From assembly GCF_040049275.1 (NCBI RefSeq), contig NZ_JBDZDT010000005.1, positions 124,001 to 188,000 on the forward strand: a stretch of DNA of 64,000 nucleotides, written 5' to 3'. Both the position numbers and the translations under genes were made by a program. Each line of letters starts with the position of its first letter. Within the stretch, counting starts at the first letter, position 1. Below are positions 24,441-33,674 of the stretch, in pieces. The notes under the pieces were generated by a model, which saw only the letters and a list, made by a program, of their open reading frames with translations, made no database searches and had not been told where the DNA came from. The DNA is from Aquabacter sp040049275. Lineage in GTDB: Bacteria > Pseudomonadota > Alphaproteobacteria > Rhizobiales > Xanthobacteraceae.

Positions 24441-24734
24441 ATGAAAGTGGCCCACATCACCATAAGGGGGCGCGTCCAGGGCGTGGGCTACCGCGCCTGG
24501 TGCGCCCGGGAGGCCGAGGCGCTGGCCCTGCGCGGCTGGGTGCGCAACCGCCGGAGCGGCGCCGTGGAGGCGGTTCTGGCGGGGCCGCCGGCGACGGTTG
24601 ATGCCATGGTGGATGCCTGCCGCAACGGCCCGCCGGGTGCGCGTGTGGACGATCTCCTCATCCATGAGGCGTCCGACGCTGCGCTGGCGGCAAGCGGAGG
24701 CGGGGCGGGGTTCCACATATTGGAGACGGTGTAA
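24441..24734 (+). CDS. acyP: acylphosphatase
   Basis: Small enzyme (97 residues) that hydrolyses carboxyl-phosphate bonds. The catalytic signature ITIRGRVQGVGYRAWC (phosphate loop with Arg) and GWVRNRRSGAVEAVLAG (with the catalytic Asn) are intact. ATG 24441 is eight bases after the eipB stop; a GTG at 24429 overlapping that stop would add four residues. Co-transcription with eipB is likely. Confidence 0.93.
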   Translation: MKVAHITIRGRVQGVGYRAWCAREAEALALRGWVRNRRSGAVEAVLAGPPATVDAMVDACRNGPPGARVDDLLIHEASDAALAASGGGAGFHILETV

Positions 24735-24843
24735 CCTCCGCGCTACGGTCCGCGGATTCCTTGCGGGCCAAGGGGTTCGGCTGTGGCGGGGGCGGGAGAG
24801 CGAGTCTATAGAGACCCAACCGACCTGCTTTGCGGAGTGAGAC

Positions 24844-26406
24844 GTGCCCGCGACCGTCCCAGCGGAGCGCAGCCTGCTCCGCCCCCCTGTCTTTCCCAGT
24901 TCCTGGGCCGCTTCCGACGTTGTTCCCCCGGCGCCCTGGTGGGCGACGCCGCTGGGCGTCGCGCTCATCGTCGCGCTCTGGGCGATCATCCACGGGGCCA
25001 TTTCGGTCTTCATGGAAGGGGCCATCAATGTCGATGACTCCATCGAGAGCTATTTCGTCCAGTCGTTCGAGATCAGCTATGTGCCCCGCAACCCGCCGGT
25101 GTTCGACTGGCTGCTGTGGGGCATCCAGCGGCTGACCGGGCCGGGGCCGCTCTCCTTCGCCATCCTGCGCTACGGCCTCCTCTTCGCCTGCGCCATGCTG
25201 GTCTACCGGGTGGCGCAGCGGGCGATCACCGATCCGCGCCTGCAGGCGCTGGCGGTGTTCTCGCTCTCGGCCCTTTGGGTGGTCGGCTATCACAGCCACC
25301 GCATCCTCACCCATTCCAACGTGATGATCGTCGCCATCGCCGGGTTCATGCTGACCCTCATGGCGCTGGCGCGCGGGCCGCGCTCGGCCTGGCTCTATGC
25401 CGGGCTCGGCGCCTGGATCGTGGTCGGGGTGGTGGGCAAGTTCGGCTTCATCGCCTATTTCATCGCCTTGTTCGTGGCCAGCATGCTGGAGCCGAGCTTC
25501 CGCCGCGCATTCTTGGACGTGCGCATCGGCATCACCGTTGTGGTGGCGGCCGTTCCCATCGGCCTCTACATCCTCGCCCTCTATCTGCTGAAGCAGGACG
25601 TGGTGGCGGCGACTGCAGACGTGGTGGCCGGGAACGCCAAGGCCGGCTGGGAGAAGGTGCTGGACACCTTCGTCGGCGCCTGGATCGGCTATCTCCTCCC
25701 GTTCCTGGCGCTGGTGGCCCTGGTGTTCCTGCCCTGGAACCGGGGCGAGGGCAGCCGGGCCGCCGCGCCGGAGCAGGCGGCGGTGCGCCACGTGTTGCGC
25801 TCCATGATCCTGATCGGCACCATCGGCACGCTGATCGCGGTGCTGGCGGTGGGCTCGACCAGCCTGCGCGACCGCTACTTCCACGTCTTCTTCCTGTTCG
25901 CGCCGGTCTACATCTTCATGGAGGCGGAACGGCTCGGCGGGTGGCAGGACCGGGTGAAGATCTATCTCGCCCTCCTCGCCCTCGTGGCGGTGGGGGTGAT
26001 CGGCGCCCGCATGGCCATCACCTTGTGGCCCGACCCGAGGCTGTGCGGCCGCTGCATCGCCGCCGAGCCGCTGGCCGCGCTGCGTCCCATCGTGCTGGAA
26101 AAGCTCGGCCCCACCCCGACCTTGGTGGCGGCGGACCGCAACTCGGCCGGCCGCCTGCGGGCCGCCATTCCCGAGGCGCGGGTGGTGATCGCCAACGAAG
26201 TGGCCTACCGACCGCCGCCGCGCGCCGCCAGCGGCTGCGGCCAGGTGACGGGCATCGTGAACGGCTCCGGGGCGCTGGCGCCGCCGCGCATGGAAGGCAC
26301 CGCCATCGATGTGTGGGCCAAATGGTGGGCTCCGCTGATGCGGCCGAAGCGCGAGAGCTTCTGGCAGATCACGCCTTTGCCGACCAATAGCGAGTTGTGC
26401 CGGTAG
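24844..26406 (+). CDS. ArnT/PMT-like membrane glycosyltransferase (GT39/GT83 type)
   Basis: Polytopic protein of 520 residues from GTG 24844. About ten to twelve membrane helices are present. The first external loop carries INVDDSIESYFVQSFE and PRNPPVFDWLLWG, matching the acidic and PPLY/F-type motifs of polyprenyl-phosphate-sugar dependent transferases of the ArnT/PMT_2 family. The C-terminal 130 residues are soluble and probably periplasmic. Such enzymes move a sugar from a lipid carrier to lipid A, protein or another acceptor; the substrate is not visible here. It ends immediately before copy B of the 205-bp palindromic repeat. Confidence 0.85.
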   Translation: MPATVPAERSLLRPPVFPSSWAASDVVPPAPWWATPLGVALIVALWAIIHGAISVFMEGAINVDDSIESYFVQSFEISYVPRNPPVFDWLLWGIQRLTGPGPLSFAILRYGLLFACAMLVYRVAQRAITDPRLQALAVFSLSALWVVGYHSHRILTHSNVMIVAIAGFMLTLMALARGPRSAWLYAGLGAWIVVGVVGKFGFIAYFIALFVASMLEPSFRRAFLDVRIGITVVVAAVPIGLYILALYLLKQDVVAATADVVAGNAKAGWEKVLDTFVGAWIGYLLPFLALVALVFLPWNRGEGSRAAAPEQAAVRHVLRSMILIGTIGTLIAVLAVGSTSLRDRYFHVFFLFAPVYIFMEAERLGGWQDRVKIYLALLALVAVGVIGARMAITLWPDPRLCGRCIAAEPLAALRPIVLEKLGPTPTLVAADRNSAGRLRAAIPEARVVIANEVAYRPPPRAASGCGQVTGIVNGSGALAPPRMEGTAIDVWAKWWAPLMRPKRESFWQITPLPTNSELCR

Positions 26407-26414
26407 GCGCGGAT

Positions 26415-26614
26415 CTTGTCCTGGACCAGTGAGAGCGCAGCTCGAACGCCGATCCGGGACCCAGCGCAAAAGACCGCCGAAGGCGCTTCGCCCCATCTTC
26501 GCCGCCACGCGGCGGAGATGCTCTTTGCGCTGGTCGCGGGTTGCCGGCTTCGCCGAACTTTTGCGCTGGATCCCGGATCAGCGCTCCGCCTGCGGCGTCG
26601 CTTGTCCGGGACAA
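26415..26614. repeat. 205-bp palindromic dispersed element, copy B (inverted)
   Basis: Same unit as at 6254-6460 but in the opposite orientation: the segment CGGCTTCGCCGAACTTTTGC here is the reverse complement of the GCAAAAGTTCGGTGAAGCCG-like segment in copy A. Outer arms are TTGTCCTGG on the left and TTGTCCGGGACAA on the right. It fills most of the gap between the glycosyltransferase gene and the groEL terminator. Confidence 0.82.
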
Positions 26615-26625
26615 CTCCCTAACGG

Positions 26626-26663
26626 CACAAACAAAAAGGGCGCGGCTTTCGCCGCGCCCTTCT
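26626..26663 (-). terminator. intrinsic terminator of groESL
   Basis: On the minus strand an 11-bp perfect stem (AAGGGCGCGGC with GCCGCGCCCTT) and a GAAA tetraloop are followed by TTTTTGTTTG, about 20 bp after the groEL stop codon. It is a textbook rho-independent terminator. Confidence 0.92.
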
Positions 26664-26684
26664 TCGTTTCTCTGGTGGGCTGGA

Positions 26685-28328
<1,644 letters not shown>

Positions 28329-28372
28329 GTGCCGTGCTCCTTGATGGGAGAAGTGTCAGATGGGGAAGGGGC

Positions 28373-28687
28373 TCAGGCCGCCTTCTTGGCGGAGGCGGTG
28401 CCCTCGACGATGCCGAGGATGTCGCTCTCCTTCATGATCAGCAGATCCTGGCCGTCCACCTTCACCTCGGTGCCGGACCACTTGCCGAACAGGACGCGGT
28501 CGCCAGCCTTCACGTCGAGCGCGACCAGCTCGCCCTTCTCGTTGCGGGTGCCGGGACCCACGGAAACCACCTCGCCCTCCTGGGGCTTTTCCTTGGCGGT
28601 GTCGGGGATGATGATGCCGCCGGCAGTCTTCTGCTCGGCTTCAATGCGCTTCACGACCACGCGGTCATGCAGGGGGCGGAAACCCAT
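28373..28687 (-). CDS. groES: 10 kDa co-chaperonin GroES
   Basis: Lid of the chaperonin, 104 residues: MGFRPLHDRVVVKRIEAEQKT with the mobile loop KTAGGIIIPDTAKEKP, then EVVSVGPGTRNEKGE and VLFGKWSGTEVK. It is the first gene of the groESL operon, with AGGTTTCCCG before the start codon and the CIRCE element 110 bp upstream. Confidence 0.99.
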   Translation of the reverse strand: MGFRPLHDRVVVKRIEAEQKTAGGIIIPDTAKEKPQEGEVVSVGPGTRNEKGELVALDVKAGDRVLFGKWSGTEVKVDGQDLLIMKESDILGIVEGTASAKKAA

Positions 28688-28750
28688 CGGGAAACCTCCG
28701 GTTGGAAATGATACCTCTCAAGCCCGCGCCAAGGCGCAAGCCCGGCCGGC

Positions 28751-28778
28751 ATCTAAGGCCCGCAGAAGGGAGCCGCAA
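28751..28778 (-). promoter_or_regulatory. candidate groESL promoter
   Basis: Read on the minus strand: TTGCGG (28778-28773), a 16-base spacer, then TTAGAT (28756-28751). The C before TTGCGG and the CC before TTAGAT also give a partial match to the alphaproteobacterial heat-shock sigma pattern (CTTG...CCTTAnAT). It lies between CIRCE and groES, about 64 bp before the start codon. Confidence 0.45.
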
Positions 28779-28796
28779 GAGGGGTAGGGCAAAAAT

Positions 28797-28823
28797 TTAG
28801 CACTCAGATATCATGAGTGCTAA
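28797..28823 (-). promoter_or_regulatory. CIRCE element (HrcA operator)
   Basis: A perfect copy of the CIRCE consensus: TTAGCACTC, nine bases, GAGTGCTAA. HrcA binds this site and represses chaperonin genes until heat stress. It lies 110 bp upstream of groES and 17 bp after the stop of the upstream NMT1-GGDEF gene. Confidence 0.97.
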
Positions 28824-28839
28824 CAGCCGAGATCCAGCC

Positions 28840-30576
28840 TTATCCGATGAAGGCGGCTGGGGCATCGAGCTCGACCATGCGGAGCGCAACGCGGTTCCGG
28901 CCATCGTTCTTCGCCACATACAGCGCCGCATCCGCACGGGCGAGAAGGACCTCGAAGCTGGTATCTTCGGGGTCGGCGGCCGCCGCGCCCATGCTCACGG
29001 TGAAGCGGATATCCTGCCCCGGAAGGCGCAATTCCTCCACCTGTGCGCGGAGCGTTTCGCATAGAGCGCCCGCCTCCTCCAGAGGCGATCCCGGCAGCAG
29101 GAGTGCGAACTCCTCCCCGCCCATCCGGGCGAATACGTGGGGTGTCGAGATCCAGGTGGGGATCGAGGCAGCCACCCTGCGCAGAACCTCATCTCCCGCT
29201 GCGTGGCCGTAGCCGTCATTGATGCGCTTGAAATTGTCGACGTCGATGATGGCGACGCTCAGGGGCACGCCGGTCGCGCGGGCGCGGTCCATCTCCTCAG
29301 CGGCAAGCTCAAAGAATTTACGGCGATTGAACACCTGGGTCAGGTCGTCGGTCGCGGCCAGACGGGCGAGGCGCAGTTCAAGGATGCGGCTCAGTTCCAT
29401 CTCGCGGCGCAGGATGCGGTTCAGCCGGTAGAAGCGTTGCGCCAGGAAGGCGGCGATGAGCACAAGCACGGAGGTGCCGGCGAGCAGAACGTAGAGCCAC
29501 CGCATGTTGGGCCGCGGCCCTTCGAAGATGAAGCCCTCGAAGGAATAGTTCGGCGGGATCATGCCGGCATCGGCGAACTGGTCGGCGATGCGCCGCCAGC
29601 GGGCCTCGCTTTGGTAGCCGAGGTCCACCACGTCAGGGATGATCAGGGGGCGCGTGGTATCCGCCTCGAACTCGAGCCGGCGGCGGTCGAGGTTCGGGGC
29701 ATATGTCTCAAGAATGAGGTCGATGATCTCTTGCTGGTGATCGAGGGCGTACTGCCAGCCCTTCAGGGTCGCCTCGCGGAACCGGCGCACCAGATCGGTC
29801 TGCGTGTAGACGACGTTCTCCGTGGTGAAGAGCGTATCGCCGTAGAAATCGATGCCCACTTCCCGGGGATTGAAGGTCTGGTACGGGATGCGGTTGCTCA
29901 AAAGCTCATACGGCTCGGTGGTGCTGTAGGCGCTGATGGCCGCAATATCGCCCTTGGCGAGCACCAGGGGATCGCCGCCATAGGGCAGGATGGTGAGGGT
30001 GCGGGGGCTGAGGCCCAAGGCGTGGAGATAAGCCAGGACTTCGGCGGAGTGCTCCTCGATCATGACCTTCCGGCCCTGCAGATCCTTCGGCCCGTCAATG
30101 CCGTCGCCGCGCCGGGCGAGGAGCACGAAGGGAGAATGCTGGTAGATGGCCGCCAGCGCGACCACCGGCCGGCCGTGGGCGCGCTCCACCAGGAGGGATG
30201 AATTGCCCACGCCGAAAGTCGCCGCGCCGCTGAGGACGGCATCCACGGGATTGATGGTCGGCCCGCCCTCAAGCAGCGTCACGTCCAGGCCGGCGGCGCG
30301 GTAGAACCCCTTGGCGAGCGCGGCATAGAAACCGGCGAACTGGAACTGGTGCGTCCATTTCAGCTGCACGGTGACCGGGGTGAGGTCTTGTCCTGCCCGG
30401 CTTTGGGCGGCCGCCGGGAGTATTCCCAGACAGAAGACAAAGACGAGGGCAATGACAGGCGGCCGGCATGACCAAAGGGAAGACGGACGTACACCGCATG
30501 TATCCGTCCGGAAGTCCGCACCTGTGCGACGCATTTGCGGCGCCGGTTCTGCCGTTCCCACCATGCTCCCCCGCAT
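28840..30576 (-). CDS. NMT1/THI5-like binding domain fused to a diguanylate cyclase
   Basis: Receptor-type enzyme of 578 residues. After a signal peptide-like stretch (VIALVFVFCLGILPAAAQ) comes a periplasmic NMT1 domain of about 280 residues (VTVQLKWTHQFQFAGFYAAL; GNSSLLVERAHGRPVVAL), related to ABC-transporter proteins that bind thiamine-precursor pyrimidines. A membrane helix follows (WLYVLLAGTSVLVLIAAFLA), then a short coiled coil and a GGDEF domain (ATDDLTQVFNRRKFF). The catalytic motif is GGEEF at 486-490, active in many cyclases. The I-site position holds TPHV instead of RxxD. It probably converts ligand binding into cyclic di-GMP. Start could also be the ATG at 30562-30564. Confidence 0.9.
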   Translation of the reverse strand: MRGSMVGTAEPAPQMRRTGADFRTDTCGVRPSSLWSCRPPVIALVFVFCLGILPAAAQSRAGQDLTPVTVQLKWTHQFQFAGFYAALAKGFYRAAGLDVTLLEGGPTINPVDAVLSGAATFGVGNSSLLVERAHGRPVVALAAIYQHSPFVLLARRGDGIDGPKDLQGRKVMIEEHSAEVLAYLHALGLSPRTLTILPYGGDPLVLAKGDIAAISAYSTTEPYELLSNRIPYQTFNPREVGIDFYGDTLFTTENVVYTQTDLVRRFREATLKGWQYALDHQQEIIDLILETYAPNLDRRRLEFEADTTRPLIIPDVVDLGYQSEARWRRIADQFADAGMIPPNYSFEGFIFEGPRPNMRWLYVLLAGTSVLVLIAAFLAQRFYRLNRILRREMELSRILELRLARLAATDDLTQVFNRRKFFELAAEEMDRARATGVPLSVAIIDVDNFKRINDGYGHAAGDEVLRRVAASIPTWISTPHVFARMGGEEFALLLPGSPLEEAGALCETLRAQVEELRLPGQDIRFTVSMGAAAADPEDTSFEVLLARADAALYVAKNDGRNRVALRMVELDAPAAFIG

Positions 30577-30727
30577 GTTGTCAGCACTCTGGTTGGTACG
30601 CTGCTAACGCCTTGTTTTTGAACGCCGAAACCAAACTTTGATCTGGAACGTTAACATTCTTGAGCCGACAATGGAGTCGTGCCTTTTCCACCCAAAGGCA
30701 CGGCCCGGCGGCGTGGAGGTGTCGAAC

Positions 30728-30997
30728 ATGGTTTCGGACGGCTTCGTGAAACAGATCTCCGGTTACGGTCTCGCGACGGCGCACATCTTATATCATTTGC
30801 CGGATCATCCAGCTTTTCTGCAAGCCTATATCTGGCAAGACTACGATCTCTGCCCGAAATTTCCCGAGCTGAACAAGTTCCTGGACTTCTGGCAGCGCGA
30901 GATCGAGGGGAAGCTTCACTCGGTCACAGTGGCCCACCACCAGCTCATCAAGCCGGCGGAACTGCGCACCGTGGACGGGATATTCCTGCTCCATTGA
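30728..30997 (+). CDS. Usg family protein
   Basis: A small conserved protein of 89 residues starting at ATG 30728, with GGAGGTG seven bases upstream; earlier ATGs lack such a site. The sequence QISGYGLATAHILYHLPDHP, YIWQDYDLCPKFPELNKFLD and EREIEG-type WQREIEGKLHSVTVAHH matches the Usg family (PF06233), first seen near trp genes in Caulobacter. Its function is unknown. Confidence 0.9.
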   Translation: MVSDGFVKQISGYGLATAHILYHLPDHPAFLQAYIWQDYDLCPKFPELNKFLDFWQREIEGKLHSVTVAHHQLIKPAELRTVDGIFLLH

Positions 30998-31104
30998 GGC
31001 GGCGCGACCGGGTTTTCTCGTGGCCGTCCGGCCCACGCGGACGGCCGGTGCCCTGACACTGCCGCTTTCTCGGTGCTAAGAGGGGGGCGATCACCGAGGC
31101 ACCC

Positions 31105-31707
31105 GTGGACCATAGAACCCCGCGTACATCCGAGCTTCTTGCTGCCGTCCTTGCCGCCCAGGAGGGTGAAAAGGTCTCCATTGAAGACCTTGTCAACGCC
31201 CTACGGAACCGTGCGTTCGGCATTCTTTTCCTCATTTTCGGCATTCCCAACTGCATTCCCATGCCGCCTGGAATTCCCGTCCTCTGCGGCATCATCCTGG
31301 GGCTGATCGGGCTGCAGATGGCCATGGGGCGCCAGGAATTGTGGCTGCCGGAGCGCATCAAGCGCCAGACCTTCTCCCGCTCCATGCTGGAGACCATCGT
31401 CACCCGCTCCCGGCCCTATATCGAATGGTTCGAGCGCTGGTCACGGCCGCGCATGGAACAGTTCGCCGGCCCCGTCGCCCGCCGCGCCGTCGGGGCGACG
31501 GTGGTGTTGCTGGGGTTCATCCTGCTGCTGCCCATCCCGTTCCTCGGCAACCTGCCACCGGGCTTTGCGGTGTGCATCTTCGGCCTCGGCCTCGTGGAGC
31601 GGGACGGGGGCGTGATCCTCGCCGGCTTCTTCGCGACGGTTCTGGGGATACTGGTGACCGCCGCCATGAGCTGGGCCATCTGGCAGGGTGCCGTCGCCAT
31701 CTTTTGA
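31105..31707 (+). CDS. exoD: ExoD family membrane protein
   Basis: Integral membrane protein of 200 residues from GTG 31105. The N-terminal cytoplasmic helix pair SELLAAVLAAQEGEKVSIEDLV and the motif FGIPNCIPMPPGIPVLCGIILG are hallmarks of ExoD, with the repeat LPIPFLGNLPPGFAVCIFGLG in the second half. ExoD affects exopolysaccharide production and alkaline tolerance in Sinorhizobium; the mechanism is unknown. Its stop codon overlaps the -35 box and inverted repeat of the next gene's likely promoter. Confidence 0.9.
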   Translation: MDHRTPRTSELLAAVLAAQEGEKVSIEDLVNALRNRAFGILFLIFGIPNCIPMPPGIPVLCGIILGLIGLQMAMGRQELWLPERIKRQTFSRSMLETIVTRSRPYIEWFERWSRPRMEQFAGPVARRAVGATVVLLGFILLLPIPFLGNLPPGFAVCIFGLGLVERDGGVILAGFFATVLGILVTAAMSWAIWQGAVAIF

Positions 31708-31733
31708 CGCTCGCAGCGTCATTCGGGTAATAT
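31704..31733 (+). promoter_or_regulatory. candidate promoter of the carbonic anhydrase gene with an internal inverted repeat
   Basis: TTGACG (31704-31709) and TAATAT (31728-31733) are separated by 18 bases; TATAAT also occurs at 31731-31736. A perfect inverted repeat TGACGCT-CGC-AGCGTCA (31705-31721) covers the -35 box and half the spacer. This is a typical place for an operator, although the same hairpin could instead act at the end of the exoD message. Confidence 0.45.
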
Positions 31734-31751
31734 AATCCTGTTCTACCTGCT

Positions 31752-31773
31752 CCCCGCGAAGCAATTCGCGGGG
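31752..31773 (+). promoter_or_regulatory. RNA hairpin covering the ribosome binding site of the carbonic anhydrase gene
   Basis: CCCCGCGAA-GCAA-TTCGCGGGG forms a perfect 9-bp stem with a GNRA tetraloop. The 3' arm ends in GGGG, which is part of the GGGGGAAG Shine-Dalgarno sequence seven or so bases before ATG 31782. The folded RNA would hide part of the ribosome binding site, suggesting translational control, for example by temperature or a binding protein. Confidence 0.5.
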
Positions 31774-31781
31774 GAAGTTCT

Positions 31782-32498
31782 ATGTGTGAATGCCATACGC
31801 AGTTTTTCCGTGCGCGCCGACGCCTTGTTCTGGGCGGTGCCATGCTGGCGGGGGCGGCCTGCCTCGGGATCAGCCCGCTCAAGGCGCAATCTCAGCCGAG
31901 CGGCGAACCCAATAAGATCGGCGGGGAAGCGGCGCTGGCGCGCCTCATGGAAGGCAATGCGCGCTATGTGGCGGATAAACAGGGTCCGTCGTGCAATAGC
32001 GCATGCCGCAGCAGCCTGACGCAATCGCAACATCCCATCGCTGTCATGCTCAGCTGCTCCGACAGCCGTGTCTCCCCGGAACTGATATTCGACCAGGAAC
32101 CCGGTGAAATCTTTGTCATCCGCATAGCGGGCAATGTCATAGACACCGACATCCTCGCCAGCCTTGAATTTGCGGTGGAAGAACTGAAGGTGCCTTTGAT
32201 AATGGTGATGGGGCACTCCGGTTGCGGGGCTGTCACTGCCGCATTGAAGGTCGCGCGCGATAAGATCACGGTGCCGGGCCATCTCAAGACCCTTGTGGGC
32301 CAGATCCGCCCGGCGGTTAAGGAGGCCGCACGCGCTTCCGGCGACGAATTGGCGGATGCCATTATTGTTAACGCGAGGATGAGTGCCCAGAAGATCGCTG
32401 GCTCTCAGGCCATCCTCGGCCCGGCCATCGCGAACGGCTCGGCCAAACTGGTCACTTCGGTTTATGATCTGGCCTCCGGGCGCGTGAGCGTGCTGTGA
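31782..32498 (+). CDS. exported beta-class carbonic anhydrase
   Basis: Zinc enzyme interconverting CO2 and bicarbonate, 238 residues. The beta-class motifs are intact: CSDSRVSPE (zinc Cys plus Asp-Arg dyad) and HSGCGAV (zinc His and Cys), spaced normally. Unusually for the class, the N-terminus MCECHTQFFRARRRLVLGG continues into a hydrophobic stretch and PLKAQSQ, a twin-arginine type export signal, so the enzyme is probably periplasmic. Upstream lie a promoter-embedded inverted repeat and a hairpin over the ribosome binding site. No carbon-fixation gene adjoins it in this window. Confidence 0.93.
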   Translation: MCECHTQFFRARRRLVLGGAMLAGAACLGISPLKAQSQPSGEPNKIGGEAALARLMEGNARYVADKQGPSCNSACRSSLTQSQHPIAVMLSCSDSRVSPELIFDQEPGEIFVIRIAGNVIDTDILASLEFAVEELKVPLIMVMGHSGCGAVTAALKVARDKITVPGHLKTLVGQIRPAVKEAARASGDELADAIIVNARMSAQKIAGSQAILGPAIANGSAKLVTSVYDLASGRVSVL

Positions 32499-32585
32499 TT
32501 TTGATCGCGGCACGATCGATTTCCCTTTCCGCGTAAAGCGAATTAGGAAGGTGGCGCCGCACGGCAGCGGCGCCACAAGGTTTGC

Positions 32586-33674
32586 ATGCGCGTCGACGCG
32601 TTCGATTTCGATCTTCCCCCCACGCTCATCGCCCTGCGACCGGCCGAGCCACGCGAGGCGGCACGCTTGCTCGTGGTGCGGCCCGGGGCGGCGCGCGCGC
32701 TGGAGGACGCCCATGTGCGCGACCTGCCGCGTTTCCTGCGCCCCGGCGATGCGGTGGTGGTCAACGACACCAAGGTCATTCCCGCCCGCCTCGACGGTAC
32801 CCGCGCGCGCGCGGGTGGAAGCACGGTTCACATCGAGGCGACGCTCACAAAGCGCCTCAGCGAGGACCGCTGGACCGCGCTCGCCCGTCCCGCCAAGCGC
32901 CTCGTCCCCGGCGACCGCATCAGGTTCGGCGGGGAGGGAGACGTCTGCCTTCTGGGGACGCTGGATGCCACGGTGCTGGAAAAGGCCGAGGACGGCAGCA
33001 TCCAGCTCGGCTTCGACCTTTCCGGCCCGGCATTGGACGCCGCCATCGATGCGGTCGGCCACATGCCGCTCCCGCCTTATATCGCCGCGCGGCGCCCCGA
33101 GGATGCGCAAGACCGCATCGACTACCAGCCCCTTTTCGCCCGCGTGGAGGGTTCGGTCGCGGCGCCGACCGCGAGCCTGCATTTCACGGAGCGCCTCATG
33201 GCCGAGGTGGAGACGGCGGACGCCTCGATCCATAAGGTGACGCTCCATGTGGGGCTCGGCACCTTCCTGCCGGTGAAGGCGGACGACACACAGGACCACC
33301 GCATGCACGCCGAATGGGGCGAGGTGCCCCCCGAGACCGCCGATGCGCTCAATGCGGTGAAGGCGCGGGGCGGGCGCATCGTGACGGTGGGCTCCACATC
33401 TACCCGCCTCATCGAGACGGCGGCGGCAAGCGGCACCATCGCCCCCTATCGCGGCGAGACCGACATCTTCATAACGCCCGGCTATAGCTTCCGGGCCGTG
33501 GACCTCATGATGACCAACTTCCATTTGCCGCGTTCCACCCTCGTCATGCTGGTGGCCGCCTTCGTGGGACACGAGGCGCAGAAGCGCGCCTATGCCCACG
33601 CCATCGCCGAGGGCTATCGCTTCTATTCCTATGGCGATGCCTGCCTGCTGTTCCGCGCGGGAGCTGAGGCATGA
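32586..33674 (+). CDS. queA: S-adenosylmethionine:tRNA ribosyltransferase-isomerase
   Basis: Converts preQ1 in tRNA to epoxyqueuosine, using the ribosyl part of SAM. The 362-residue protein has the expected motifs: MRVDAFDFDLPPTLIALRPA, FLRPGDAVVVNDTKVIPARL, DYQPLFARVEGSVAAPTASLHFT, LHVGLGTFLPVKADD and MMTNFHLPRSTLVMLVAAF. The stop overlaps the tgt start (ATGA), the common queA-tgt pair. Confidence 0.97.
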   Translation: MRVDAFDFDLPPTLIALRPAEPREAARLLVVRPGAARALEDAHVRDLPRFLRPGDAVVVNDTKVIPARLDGTRARAGGSTVHIEATLTKRLSEDRWTALARPAKRLVPGDRIRFGGEGDVCLLGTLDATVLEKAEDGSIQLGFDLSGPALDAAIDAVGHMPLPPYIAARRPEDAQDRIDYQPLFARVEGSVAAPTASLHFTERLMAEVETADASIHKVTLHVGLGTFLPVKADDTQDHRMHAEWGEVPPETADALNAVKARGGRIVTVGSTSTRLIETAAASGTIAPYRGETDIFITPGYSFRAVDLMMTNFHLPRSTLVMLVAAFVGHEAQKRAYAHAIAEGYRFYSYGDACLLFRAGAEA

